A stretch of 64,000 bases of DNA, taken from Cladorrhinum sp. PSN259 (taxonomy: Eukaryota; Ascomycota; Sordariomycetes; Sordariales; Podosporaceae). The stretch lies in NCBI GenBank assembly GCA_033725935.1, contig MU867061.1, positions 248,001 to 312,000 of the forward strand. The letters are read 5' to 3'. This document shows, piece after piece, positions 21,162-32,069 of the stretch (its first letter is position 1; every line of letters starts with the position of its first letter). Below the pieces are notes generated by a model. The model did not search any database and was not told where the DNA came from. It saw only the letters and a program-made list of their open reading frames with translations. The position numbers and the translations under genes were made by a program.

Positions 21162-23004
21162 CTAGGCAGCGTTGGCAATGTTAGCTCTCGTACTAGCCTG
21201 TTTCGGCATGAAATCTATGGTCTGGACCAAGTTCGGCGTTGGGAATTTGATGGAATAAAACAGTAGCCGGCGAGAAAAAAACGAAAGAAAAGAAAAGAAC
21301 ATTTACCTCATATTCCAGATGAAGGCCAGAGCCAAGATCAAGTTGTCGAGTAGAGCCGGCAGAGGATGTATCAGATGACCCCCTATCACGCCACCACAGG
21401 GCACTTTTGGGATCATTCCCCGCCAAAAAGCCCCCGTGAAACTTGCTCCGAGAAGCTTCTCCCACTTCGCATCTTTCCGCTACCGTAGGACTGGGTGCGA
21501 CGTGGGCCGTTATTGGCGAAGGCGAACATCCTATAAGCCGACCGACTCTGTCGGCACGAATGGTCTTGAACCCTGCAGCCTCTGAAGACTGACCCAGGCG
21601 CTCGCAAATGTCCTCGAGATCGATGAGGATGGGCTGGACCCACTGTTCGTCCTTGAAGCTCGACAGGTTCTCCGCCAACTTGAAGGCCTGGTAAAAAAGG
21701 TCCTTGGCGTCGACAAGATTTCCTCTGTGTCTCTTCACGTGGCCTAAGGACTGCATTTGCCAGATGTCGAGCATGCTGGATGGAAACGGGTTGGGGTATG
21801 CGAGAGCTTCAGCTTCGTCGAATTTCCCTTGTTCGCAGTACAGGTTCCGCAGTACGGCCTGTCGTCGGACTCGTAGCTCTTCTCCAACTACCTTGACAAG
21901 ACCGGCATCCACGGTGTGACCCTTTGAAATCCTCTCCAGTGCTCCCCGTATAAAATGCTCCTGGGCTGATGGGGTCCGGCAACAGAACAGCGCATCGAAG
22001 AAGTCAACCGACACGGAGGCAACGAGAGGACTGGCAGACCCCAATCTCGCCGCCAACTCTCTTATCAGAAATTCGAAAACGCGCTCGAACGGGTTGTCCT
22101 GTCCATGTAGTGGCAGATTGCAAACCAATCTTCATGCTTGTGTAACCCAGTGATGCTCTCCATGAACTTCGTAGGTAGTGTCAGAGAGATGCTTGAGAGT
22201 AAGGTCGACAAGGTTGCGAGGACCGCGCGTGTCGCTTTTCTGGTAGGGCTGGAGGGTGAAGAGCGTCGAGAGGATGAAGCTGAAAGCACGGGGTGTCCCA
22301 CTCGATATTGCGAGTCGGAGCGTATCGAACGCCGGAGTCAGGATCTCACCAATCCTGACGGGCTCCTCCCGGGACATGAACTGGATAACGGTGTCGAACC
22401 GCCCCCAAGCCTCGACCAAGTTTGTCTCAACGTAACCACCATGACGGCTGCGACATCCCCCGCTTGGGTCAAAGACCCAGGTGCCCGAGGTGATGGACGA
22501 ATCAATGTACCTTTGCAGGTGGCTGAGAAGGGTCTCGGTGTCGTGAAGGGGGCCTGTGAGCTGTAGACTGCGCAACGGTTGCGGCACAAGGTGCGTACAC
22601 GTAGCAGGTTGCTCACTGGCAAGGGACTGTCGCCTAGCATCTCTTCGTCTCCGATAATTCTCGTACTGCTCCAGCCTGTGTGCTTGAGTGCGTGCTGGTG
22701 CGTTGTCATCGGCCCGAGTTTGCCTCAGGGCATGGAAATCGCCGATCGAAAGGTTCTTCTTCCAGCCCCAACTGTCAATCCTCTTTCTGTACATGGTCTC
22801 ACTGCACCGGGTAAGTTCCAACACGCAGAAGGGGGTGCTTGATGTCGTTCCAACTTACGTCGCCTTGAAGTTGAACTTGTCATCCATCTCCTTGACAACC
22901 TTCTTGAGCGTCATGCATTGGTCCAGATACAGATGCTTGATTGTCGGTTTCATCTCATCCCAATCCTGAGGCATGGCCCATTTCTTTTCTTCCTTGGTCG
23001 CCAT
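21162..23004 (-). pseudogene. Clr5-domain protein gene interrupted by an in-frame TGA
   Basis: Exons 23004-22859, 22801-21307 and 21197-21162 join over introns with GTAAGT...GTGCAG (57 nt) and GTAAAT...AACAG (109 nt). The first splice gives KHLYLDQCMTLKKVVKEMDD...FKATETMYRKRIDSWGW, a clear Clr5 N-terminal domain, as in fungal DNA-binding-like proteins. The middle and end are helical and TPR-like (YCEQGKFDEAEALAYPNPFP, HRGNLVDAKDLFYQAFKLAE). At 22132-22134 a TGA falls between WVTQA and RLVCNLPLHG. The frame is open on both sides, the position would suit a Trp (TGG), and no GT-AG intron with good signals covers it. Either one G-to-A change has broken the gene, or it is read through, or the base is wrong. 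The 3' splice near 21197 is less certain. Confidence 0.7.
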
Positions 23005-23271
23005 CCTGACTGCCGGCGGCACGATGGGGCCAGAGGAGCGATGGAAAAATAAGTATGAAAGGTGCACAAGCGGAGGGACTCAAAGATATTCGATGGCAAT
23101 GCAAGGCAAGCAAGTCGACTCCGTGAAAAGGATTGTGCGAAGCGAGGATTTTCCAACGAAAGAACTCGGATCTGAGATACGCGATATTTAACCTCATGTT
23201 CAGATCAGCGGGCGCCTACGGAAAGACCAACAGGTTAGGTTGGTCAAATTTTCCTGGCAGTTGCATGTACA
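23005..23271. promoter_or_regulatory. Upstream region of the Clr5 gene
   Basis: This is the presumed promoter and leader of the minus-strand Clr5 gene. No specific site can be named. Confidence 0.3.
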
Positions 23272-23422
23272 GCAACTTTTTTTGGGCGCGATATTGTTTG
23301 CTATTCAAACGCAAGAATGCATCAAGCTTACCGATGCACGGCAACTTTTTTGGGTGTGATATTGTCTGCTAGCTAAACTCAAGAACGCATCAAGCTTACC
23401 GATGCACGGCAACTTTTCTGCT
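23272..23422. repeat. 68-69-bp tandem repeat, about 2.2 copies
   Basis: Unit 1 (23272-23340) and unit 2 (23341-23408) both run from gcaactttttt to caagcttaccgatgcacg. A third unit starts at 23409 (gcaacttttctg) and breaks off. The units differ mostly at C/T positions (gggcgcgatattgttt against gggtgtgatattgtct). The array lies 270-420 nt upstream of the Clr5 start. Confidence 0.8.
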
Positions 23423-25320
23423 GCCTGGCTATAATTGGTCGTCAAAGGCAGCAGTGGGGCGGCCGGAAGGGCAGAACCATGTGGTTGATTAGGTGGTTAC
23501 ACAACTACGACACGCAAAAACAAGCAGACGTGCTGGAATCACACGCACAAACTTTCGCGGGTCCACGTGACGAAAACCGACGAGTGTTTGTGGGTCTGTA
23601 GGGGGTTTTGGACTTCCCCTCCTTTCACGTCCTCTAAGAGCCTCGAGGAACGAAGCTTGGGCCTGGATGAAGCGTGGAAAACCCGAGTCTGATGTTGTAT
23701 GTGGTTTGGAATTCACGGTACTGAGTTTGGGTAGCGTTTGGTGGACGGCCTGTTCGTGTCCTCTAAGAGCCTTTCGTTCTGTAAGACATTTTCGAACACA
23801 ATCAGGTGTCTCGCATCGTTGCCTCGAGAGGCTCCTCTGCGAGAAATATGCTGTATTGGAGGTGGCTGTGCTGGAGGCTGCTCAGTTCTATGCGTGTGGA
23901 TGGCCGGGGATTGAGGCGGGGTTGTGTACCAAGCCACGTCGTGGACATAAAAAATCGGTACCGCAAAGCAGAGGCACCACTAAGCACCGACTTTTTCAAC
24001 GCAAAGAACTGCTAAAAATTCTCTTTACTTCCCAATCAATACAGTCATGAGAGATATATATTTCATAACTAAAGTAAAAAGCAATCCAGAGGCAGAGTTG
24101 TGGCCGGATGAAGTGTTATTTTGGTGGTTGTATACCTTTGCAGTGACTTAAAACCAGTTCGCTGTGCTGATTTTTTTATCCACGACGTGTGTGCAAGCCC
24201 ATTGGAGAAGGCGGTGACAGTGACGGGTGCGGTATTTCGCCACAACACCGCCTTCTTCCTCCACGACGCCTGCCACTGCCCAATGCACTTGCAACTCTAA
24301 TCGCCAAGTCCGCTCTTTTCTCCATCGTCTGAGCTGTCCATGTTTGGCAGGAACCTGGTCTTCAAAATCATATCTTGCGGAGCCCCCACTTCCGCGGGCA
24401 AGTTGGATGATCACGAAACACCGGTAAGGTGGTCGAGTTCTAGACCACGGAACGCCTCGCCGAGAACAAATGACCCCCTCCTCAACCACAGATGTGGAAA
24501 CACAGTCAAGCTTTTCAGGCAATATGCGAGGGAGGGGATGGAATTGAAGTTTGCAGCTTCCCGTCTCTTAGAGCAACACATTTCCTCGCGACTTGACTTT
24601 AGCCAGAATTCAGACGATGCAAGTGACGCAATGATGGAAAAGATTACGACTCTCACTTTATACAACGTGATCGAACCGACAGTTTGTGCATGAACCAATG
24701 AGAAGTAATCATCTCGAGGCATGCTGATCCCGGGATTTCTACTCCCCACTTTCCGGACCTCCATGAACTGGTCAGAGACGGAACGTTGTACCCGTGTACC
24801 TTCGCTAGTCTGCACTCCAAGAGATGCGGCTGCCTTGGCAATCTGCACCCAGTCCAGTCGTTACATACCCGTTTCCGTCTCCAAGGGCGGCTCGCTTGGC
24901 ATACCCAAGATTGAGGTGGTGGGATTATCTTTAATCTGCCACATCCCCTGGACGGTTTATAGACAGCGGTGAACTGTGGTACGGAACGATGATGCGAAAA
25001 TATCCAGGCGAGATAGCCATGATTGGTGCAAGATGTCGGTTTGTTCCGGTCGTGCGTGTTCGTGACCGGGTAGCACCTTCTTGTGAGCATAATTTACCTC
25101 ACTGGCCAATGCCCGTCGTTCACCCCTCATCGATGACAAGGCGTGTCTGTAATGCTCCTTTCTGGCTGGTGTCTGCATTTAGTGAGATGGGTTTCCCTCC
25201 TCTTACATAGATGGCAAGCTTCCACATGCCTGAAGACTGTCAGCAAAGGCTCGTGTCACCTCGCACCTCTGTTTGCTTTCCCTCTTTCTCGTTAGAAGTT
25301 ACACAAGATCTCTAGACGCA
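23423..25320. other. 1.9-kb stretch without a supported gene
   Basis: Short overlapping frames on both strands show no motif. A phrase tcctctaagagcct recurs at about 23628 and 23759. The last 100 nt form the leader of the glycosyltransferase gene. Confidence 0.4.
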
Positions 25321-26938
25321 ATGGGATCGCTACCAAGCCCCAAACGAGTCCTGCTACTCACAAACTCCGAACACGGTCAAGCAAACGTCTTCCTCGCCAC
25401 CAGCTACGCCCTGCTCACACTCCCACCCACAGAAGCTTCACAAGAGGAACCCGTTGAAGTCCACTTCGCCTCCTTCCCCCCAATCCAAAAATTCGTCAAC
25501 TCAACCTCCTCCCAGGCCCAGCTTGCGAACCCAACCGCCCTCCCAATCATCTTCCATCCCATATCAGGCACCTCAATGGTCTCAGCCTGGTCCCGCCCCG
25601 AAACAACAGCCAAACGCCAATCCCTCCGGAACCTAGACCTCTTCGACGCGATCCAACGAATGCAAGTCCTTCTAAAAGTAACTCTCCCTTGGACGGGGCC
25701 CGAGTATATCGAGATTATGAACTCCGTCCTCGCAATCTTGACTCGCGTAAACCCAGACACGATAGCCGTCGATCCCGCTTTTTCCCCCGCCCTAACCGCC
25801 CTCCGCTACGCACGACAGAGATTCCTGATTCTAAGTCCCAACACGATCAAGGACTTTGCAATGCCGCACCAGCCGAACGGAGAAGCGCTCTGGAAGTACC
25901 CTGTCACCGGAACGCCTCATGATTTCCCTTTACCGGCGTCGAAGATACCGGGCAACATATTCCTGGTCTTGCTGGCGATAGTCTGTTCTGCACTCTTCGA
26001 TTCGCACCGACGAGAGATACAAAAACACGTCGAGGGCGTGTTTCCCGGCGCGGAGTTGACGACGCTCAATGACTTGAGTCTGAGACCCGAACAGTTGGGG
26101 TCCAAGTTCCTGGTTGCTAATCTCAGGGAGATTGAGTTCCCATTGAGCAATATCCCGGCGCATATAGTGCCTTGCGGGCCCATTATACGGCCTGCGTTAA
26201 AGGTTGAGGAGGTTGACAGAGACTTGGCCGAGTGGTTGGGCAGGGCAAAAACGGTCTACATCAATTTGGGAACGCACTTGTTTTTTAATGAAGAGTTTGC
26301 CGAAGAGATGGCCAAGGGTGTGAAGATGTTGTTGGAGTATGCGAGGAGTGTCGAGTGGATAGATGTGAGCAAGAGGCTGCGGGGATTACAGGTTCTGTGG
26401 AAGTTGAATAATACGGGCGGGGATAAAACCTGTGAAGGACTTAAGGGGCCTTGGGCTGCGGTCAGAAAGGTGTTGGGTGAGGAAATGGATAACGACTTGG
26501 TGAGGGTTGTGGAGTGGATCGAGGCCGAACCGACGGCTGTGCTGGAAGCTGGGACGGTTGTTTGTGCGGTTCATCATGGCGGTGCCAATACCTTTTTGGA
26601 AACTGTTTCGTGAGTATCCGTAAACACTTGTTCACTTCAGCAATTAGGTTTTAACTGACATGGCCTCCAGAGCTGGGGTCCCGCAGATCGTTCTCCCGGT
26701 GTGGATGGATACGTACGACTTTGCTCGGCGGGCTGAGTATCTTGGGATTGGCCGATGGGGAAACAGATTGACAGGGATAGATAAAATCTGCAAAGGAGAT
26801 GAGCTGGGCTCGATGCTCATAGACGTCGTCGTCGGCGGGAAGTGGTCGGTTTATGCTGGCAATGCCAAGAGATTGGCCGATTTGTGCAAGAAGAATGGTG
26901 GCGGCAGAGCCATTGCGGCACAGAACATCCTCGCATGA
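25321..26938 (+). CDS. Family-1 (UGT-type) glycosyltransferase (518 aa)
   Basis: Exons 25321-26609 and 26671-26938 join across a 61-nt intron (GTGAGT...CTCCAG) in correct phase. The protein starts with the Rossmann strand of GT-B enzymes (PKRVLLLTNSEHGQANVFLA). It contains a TVYINLGTHLFF strand-loop and has the sugar-nucleotide motif HHGGANTFLE, read across the splice into AGVPQIVLPVWMDTYDFA. This is the fungal form of the UGT signature. It would transfer a sugar from a UDP-sugar to a small lipophilic acceptor in the cytosol. The start at MGSLPSPK fits the family; an upstream in-frame extension is less likely. The P450 328 nt downstream on the same strand suggests a shared metabolic role, perhaps making a hydroxylated and then glycosylated product. 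Confidence 0.88.
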
Positions 26939-27266
26939 TATCCATGTCAACAAAGAGAAAATAAAAACGCACACTGTGCTATGTGTTTGTTTGCAATGTT
27001 GCAACCAACGTTGGCGGCTCGGATTTACCGCCGATCGATTGCAACGTCATGGCCGGGTTCGGTTTAGTTTGGACGGCATAAAACCTCTGGCAAGTAGCAA
27101 AGTTCCAACTGCGCCTGCAGGACTGAGACATTGCTGCCAACGATCTCGGCAAGCGAGACCGAGAAATTCCTTAAATCCTGGCCGATCCCCTCACGTAGTC
27201 CCTTCCATCTTGACAGTGGGTCTTGCACTTGCCAACCTACCTGGAACACCACGCACCACCTTGGCC
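26939..27266. other. Intergenic between glycosyltransferase and P450
   Basis: 328 nt with no gene. It should contain the P450 promoter and leader. Confidence 0.45.
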
Positions 27267-28850
27267 ATGGCCGTCGTCGACCTGGAGCTCCTGCTCCGTC
27301 CTGCGGTCCTTGCACCAACCGTCGCACTGGTCGGGCTTCTCATCTACCAACTCTTTTTCACTGGCACAAAACTCCCAAATATTCCAATTGTTGGCGCAAA
27401 AGACACAGACTGGTTTCCAGCGTTCCAGGCCAAATGGCGCAACACCTTGGACTTCAAACACGCCGTTCGAACAGTCGATGCGCGCTATTATGACACACCC
27501 GTGCGACTGCCCATCCTCGGCGTACCAAGCCTCATTATAGTCCCGCGATCCGACATTTCGTGGGTGAACGAGCAGCCAGATACAGTCATTTCAATGCACG
27601 CCATGGCGATCGAGAATTTGCAAACCGAGTATACCAGTCCTGATCCCTATCTGGTCGAAAACCCGGTCCACCATCATCTCATCACCACGACTCTGACGAA
27701 TCAAATCGGCAATCTTATCCCCGACGTCGTCGACGAAATAAGCTGGGGATTTGAACAGCAATGGGGTACCGACCAGGAGTGGAGCGACGTCTGCGTCTAC
27801 GAGACTCTTATCAAAATCGTCTCTGCCGTCACCAATCGCGTTTTTGTCGGGAAACCCCTCTGCAGAAATCCCGAATATCTCAAACTTGGCGTAGCATACG
27901 CCCAGAGCATGCCAGTGACCGCTAATGTTCTACGTGCCATCTGGCTGCCCATTCGCCCCCTGGCTGCGCTGCTCCTCACTCTGCCAATCCGCAGGACCAC
28001 GCTAGCATGGAACAAGCTCATCTTCCCAGAAATCAAGCAGAGACTCGCCGAGTGGGACTCGAATCAACGGGACCCGGAAAAGAAAAAGGGTGTCTCTGCC
28101 GAGAAAAACGACTTTCTGCAGTGGTCCATCGCCCAGGCAAAGGAGAGCGGCGATCCGTACATGTGGAAACCCGCGACTCTCGCCGGACGAATCCTGCTGA
28201 TCAACTTTGCTGCCATTCACACCTCGTCCTTCTCCATCACCTCGGCGATTCTCGACCTTGCATATGGCAAGAAGGAATACATTGATGAACTTCGCGAAGA
28301 AATCAGCACGGTCCTTGCCGAGTTTGGAGGAGAATGGAACAAGCGCGCCCTCGTCAAGATGATCAAGCTGGATTCTACCATGCGGGAGTCGCAACGTCTG
28401 AATTCGTTTGTCACCGTCGGGCTTATGCGGGTCGTGGTGGCCAAGGATGGCGTGACGACTCGTTCTGGGCTCAAACTCCCCAACGGTGTGTTTATTGCCG
28501 TACCTGCCTACGTCGTTTTGAACGACGAAAAGGTGTATTCGGATGCCGCAGAATTTAAGCCTTTCCGGTTCGCGGATGAGAGAAAAGACGAGAGCGTCGA
28601 CTATATCAAGCGGGCTGGCAAGGCATGGGCGACGACGAGCAACGACTATTTGGCTTTTGGGCACGGAAGGAATGCTTGTCCTGGACGGTTCTTTGCGGCG
28701 AACGAGATCAAGCTGATGCTGGCGCACATTTTGATGAACTATGACATTGAGCCCACCGAGGAGGTGAAGCCTGCGAGTTCGTGGTACAGCATCAGCAGAG
28801 TTCCGCCGATGAAGGCCAAGATCAGGATTAGGAGAAGGCAGGACATTTGA
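27267..28850 (+). CDS. Cytochrome P450 monooxygenase, intronless (527 aa)
   Basis: The chosen ATG (27267) gives an N-terminal membrane anchor (LLLRPAVLAPTVALVGLLIY) followed by LPNIPIVG. The I-helix segment reads NFAAIHTSSFSITSAILDL, the variant common in fungal terpenoid and indole-diterpene P450s. The K-helix ExxR is RESQR near residue 373. The haem-binding loop is AFGHGRNACPGRFFA, with the axial Cys near residue 470. The enzyme should sit on the ER face and need a P450 reductase. Its substrate is unknown. Its tandem position after a glycosyltransferase argues for a small tailoring pair. The frame is open upstream to 26853, but that extension overlaps the previous gene's end and lacks homology. 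Confidence 0.9.
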   Translation: MAVVDLELLLRPAVLAPTVALVGLLIYQLFFTGTKLPNIPIVGAKDTDWFPAFQAKWRNTLDFKHAVRTVDARYYDTPVRLPILGVPSLIIVPRSDISWVNEQPDTVISMHAMAIENLQTEYTSPDPYLVENPVHHHLITTTLTNQIGNLIPDVVDEISWGFEQQWGTDQEWSDVCVYETLIKIVSAVTNRVFVGKPLCRNPEYLKLGVAYAQSMPVTANVLRAIWLPIRPLAALLLTLPIRRTTLAWNKLIFPEIKQRLAEWDSNQRDPEKKKGVSAEKNDFLQWSIAQAKESGDPYMWKPATLAGRILLINFAAIHTSSFSITSAILDLAYGKKEYIDELREEISTVLAEFGGEWNKRALVKMIKLDSTMRESQRLNSFVTVGLMRVVVAKDGVTTRSGLKLPNGVFIAVPAYVVLNDEKVYSDAAEFKPFRFADERKDESVDYIKRAGKAWATTSNDYLAFGHGRNACPGRFFAANEIKLMLAHILMNYDIEPTEEVKPASSWYSISRVPPMKAKIRIRRRQDI

Positions 28851-28948
28851 CGGAGAATTTTGATTGGATATCGGCAACTCATGTAACTCGGAACATATAA
28901 CAATTCTGGTTTAGAGTACATACATCTTGGAATATATATATATATATT

Positions 28949-30358
28949 TTACAGATTTTCTTCTTTGTCCCCAAACTGATCTTGATACACTGCGCGCAAC
29001 GACGCCAACCAGTGGCTCAGTATATCCACTGCATCTCGGGCGTATTTCGCCTTGTCGTCGTCTTCTTCTTCTGACCTTGCTCGGTCGCTTGAGATTTCGT
29101 CCTTCCAGTGCTCGAGCATGCCTTCGTATGCTTCAATCATCATTAGGACCTGGAGTTTGGCTGCTGCTCTATTAACGTGAGAAGAAGTTTTGTTACTGCG
29201 GTCTTCACGGATGGTGGTGAGCAGCACCTTGGTCAGTTCGTCGACGAGTAATCGGGAGCAGTATTGCAGGGCGACGGATGCGCCGGTGCAGTCTGGTGGT
29301 GATGGGAAGGGTAGTAACTGAACACCACTGGTATTGAGGGTGGTGGGTAGTGCTGCGATGGGCTGCTGCTCACTGCCACTTTGCTGTCTCTGCGAGGATG
29401 GTTCCTCCGTTGCATTGACGTTACTGTCAACGGCAGTAGAAGAGGACGAAGAAGACGAAGAAGAATCAACGGACGGAGCCGTGGTAGTAGTTGGTTGTTG
29501 TTTTCTTTGTTGGCTTGGCTCAGTGCTCGGTGAAGGTAGGCCGTGATCATCATCTTCCAGCTCCTTCAAGCTGGGTAAGAGTCCCGGTGTCGCTTTATTT
29601 TGTTTGCGGCCACCACCACTAGGGCATAGAGGATTTCGCCGGACTTCTTTGGTGGAGCAGCAGCTGCTACTGCTGGTGTGGAATCTAACATGCGAATGGT
29701 GATGAGGACGGCTCTGGTTCTGCTGCTTGGATTCTGGCCTTTGTAGTAGTAACGCGTGGTTGTGTCCGTCGTTCTCTTGTTTTTGTTGTTGCTGCTCCTG
29801 CTCCTGCTCCATGGCGTCGTAGTTTGGGAGAATGGCCCGGTAGGCATCCGCGAGCTGGAGGGCGCGGTCGTAGGTTGGTGGGTTCTCGCCCGGGTTTATT
29901 CTTGCGGGGGATTCTTCGATCGTGTTTCTTTGTGCTCGGCAGGTTGAGTTGGTGGTGGTGGTGGTGGTGCGTTGTGCTGCGGCTGCTTTTGCTGCTGCCT
30001 GTTTCTCTTGTCGCATCGCGGCTTCAATGGGTGCTACTGTAAAAGTTTCGTAGATGGGGAGGCAGGGAAGGGATGGGAGTCTTGTTGGCGGTGTTGGCCG
30101 CGGTGGACGGAAAGGACGGGGGATGTTCTCAAAGGAGGAGAGGTGGTTACCCATTTCGTCTCGAATTTGGTTTGCAGTTATGGTGGTGCTTGGAGTGACT
30201 CTTGTGGTGGTGTTGATGGTCTCACAGTTCTTAAGATGGGTCTGTGATGGACGTTTTCGAAGCTTGTTGCTTCTGACTTGGACTCCAAAAGTTCCTGGGG
30301 GGTTGGTTGTATTGTCATCTCGGTTTATTTTGGAGCGGAAGGCCAAGGGGGAGACCAT
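28949..30358 (-). CDS. Low-complexity hypothetical protein with helical C-terminal domain (469 aa)
   Basis: One open frame encodes Thr-, Gln-, Ser- and His-rich tracts (residues about 130-330) and a more ordered end. The end includes CSRLLVDELTKVLL, LQVLMMIEAYEGMLEHWKDE and AVDILSHWLASLRAVYQDQFG, predicted helices that may form a small domain. NPPTYDRAL near residue 160 is a PPxY-type motif. A second possible start, MGNHLSSFENIPR (codon at 30154), would give an N-myristoylation-type end. I do not recognise the family. It converges on the P450, 98 nt away. Simple-sequence tracts make its length unstable between strains. Confidence 0.6.
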   Translation of the reverse strand: MVSPLAFRSKINRDDNTTNPPGTFGVQVRSNKLRKRPSQTHLKNCETINTTTRVTPSTTITANQIRDEMGNHLSSFENIPRPFRPPRPTPPTRLPSLPCLPIYETFTVAPIEAAMRQEKQAAAKAAAAQRTTTTTTNSTCRAQRNTIEESPARINPGENPPTYDRALQLADAYRAILPNYDAMEQEQEQQQQKQENDGHNHALLLQRPESKQQNQSRPHHHSHVRFHTSSSSCCSTKEVRRNPLCPSGGGRKQNKATPGLLPSLKELEDDDHGLPSPSTEPSQQRKQQPTTTTAPSVDSSSSSSSSSTAVDSNVNATEEPSSQRQQSGSEQQPIAALPTTLNTSGVQLLPFPSPPDCTGASVALQYCSRLLVDELTKVLLTTIREDRSNKTSSHVNRAAAKLQVLMMIEAYEGMLEHWKDEISSDRARSEEEDDDKAKYARDAVDILSHWLASLRAVYQDQFGDKEENL

Positions 30359-31143
30359 TGTGGAAGAATCATGCCAGAATGGACAAACTTCCGGGATGAA
30401 TCATGATTTCGTGATTGGGGCAATATGGTGGTCTTTTGTATAGCTTGGTCATTTCGTCCTGGAATCAGACCAGCATCTCATTATGCCCGAACCGGGCCGC
30501 AGGCAGCACATGGTGGTGATGAGATGCAGATTTGTTGGAACCGTCTGAACTTAAATGTGATGCCCGACAGTCGTGGATGTCTTGGCTTGGAGCAGGGCAG
30601 ACATTATCACAGATGCGAGTGCTGCCGGTTTGTCCTTCGCATCGATGCATTTATTGGCATGCGTCCGTTTCTCTAGTCGGTATTGGTGGAGGAACCGTCA
30701 GTCACAACGGTAATCCCTTTGAAGTTTGGTAGTCTAGGTTTCATTCACGTTTTAGCGCTCACATACTCACAGATTGACTTACCACACCTTGCTTTTACCT
30801 TTCTATTACTAAGCTTACATCTCGAAAAATCATGGACAACTGTTCGGCAACAGTCTTGGTAGCAATGTGACTTCAACAAAGGAACTGGGGGCCAAAAATA
30901 GCGCTCAACAACGGAATAGAGACAAGCCTATTGTCTTCTTCTTTGTCATGCACAATTCCATTCATTTAGTCAAGATTCGAGGGTCCGTCTTTGTTGTCGA
31001 AGTAAGGTTATATCCTCCACAACCCCGTTGACTCCTTCTCTTAAAGCAGAACCGCAATCATAAACTCGAAATAGTCAACACACCAACAGTGGGTCTTTCA
31101 CAAAACAAGTACCAGGTAAGAACAGCTCTCCTTCTCCACCATT
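30359..31143. other. Intergenic (divergent promoters)
   Basis: This stretch lies between the minus-strand hypothetical gene and the plus-strand TBP-like gene, so it should hold both promoters. No gene seen. Confidence 0.45.
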
Positions 31144-31755
31144 ATGTCCTCTGAACCACCACAGCCATTGGCGACGCTCCTCCCATGGAGAGAGGTCCAC
31201 CAACCCTCATGGCCCCTCCCCACAATCCAGAACGTCGTAGCAACAGTAAACCTCGACTGCCGCATCGACCTCAAACTGCTAGGCCAACACGCCCGCAATG
31301 TAGAGTACAAACCCTCCCGGTTCAGCGCGCTCATCATGCGAATCCGCGACCCGCGCACCACCTCGCTGGTTTTCGCCTCAGGTAAGCTCGTGCTAACCGG
31401 CGCCAAATCCGAGGCCCTAGCCCGTCTCGCAACGAGAAAACACGCCCGGGCTATACAGAAAGCGGGCTTCAATGCGCAGTTCAAGGAGTTCAAGGTGCAA
31501 AACTTTGTGGGCAGCGCCGCAACTGGGTTTTATGTTAGACTCGAGGGCATAGCGAGCGAGTTTTACCAGTTTGCGAGGTACGAGCCCGAGGTCTTTCCGG
31601 GGCTGGTCTTCAAGCGGGCGGGGTGGCCGGTAAGTTGCTTGGTCTTTGCTAACGGCAAGGTGGTGCTGACGGGGGCCAAGACGGAGGAGCAGGTTTTTGA
31701 CACGTTTGTGAGGCTGTATCCGATTTTGTTGGATTTCAAGATGGAGACAAAGTAG
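31144..31755 (+). CDS. Divergent TATA-binding protein (TBP) paralogue (203 aa)
   Basis: The protein is a full-length TBP core with both direct repeats: TIQNVVATVNLDCRIDL and FKVQNFVGSAATGFYVRLEG. The four DNA-kinking phenylalanines are kept: F60 (PSRFSAL), F77 (LVFASGK), F151 (EVFPGLVF) and F168 (LVFANGK). The two asparagines of the QN motifs are also kept. It departs from canonical fungal TBP at many normally fixed sites: NFVGS for NIVGS, SAATGFYV for the C-x-I/V-KFPI segment, GWPVSC for the KPKIVL strand, and a short N-terminal tail. It has no introns. I infer a second, specialised TBP that can still bend DNA but has altered surfaces for TFIIA, TFIIB or regulators. A diverged sole TBP is unlikely given the strength of conservation of that protein. 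Confidence 0.85.
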   Translation: MSSEPPQPLATLLPWREVHQPSWPLPTIQNVVATVNLDCRIDLKLLGQHARNVEYKPSRFSALIMRIRDPRTTSLVFASGKLVLTGAKSEALARLATRKHARAIQKAGFNAQFKEFKVQNFVGSAATGFYVRLEGIASEFYQFARYEPEVFPGLVFKRAGWPVSCLVFANGKVVLTGAKTEEQVFDTFVRLYPILLDFKMETK

Positions 31756-32069
31756 TTGATGAGATGAGGTGAGTTACTGGAATTTTTCCTTGTCGATCTT
31801 TGCGACGAGCATGGCCTAGTTGCGTTGCTGGTAAGAAAAGCTACTACCTGAAAATCACAGCAAACGTGAATTCTGTGGACTAAGAGCCTCTCTCAAAGAG
31901 ACAACATAAGAATAGATTGCAATACGTTGCCGCAAATCATGAGTAATGACCTATAAATAGACTCCAGTGCCAAGAGCACTTTCTTTGATCATCTTCAAGT
32001 CCATTGTCTCTCCACTGATACGTGTATCCATTGTACCCCGAGCTCAACAAAGTAGCCTTTATGTTTACC
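31756..32069. other. Short convergent intergenic region
   Basis: 314 nt between the TBP-like gene and the 3' end of the sugar transporter gene. Nothing seen. Confidence 0.4.
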
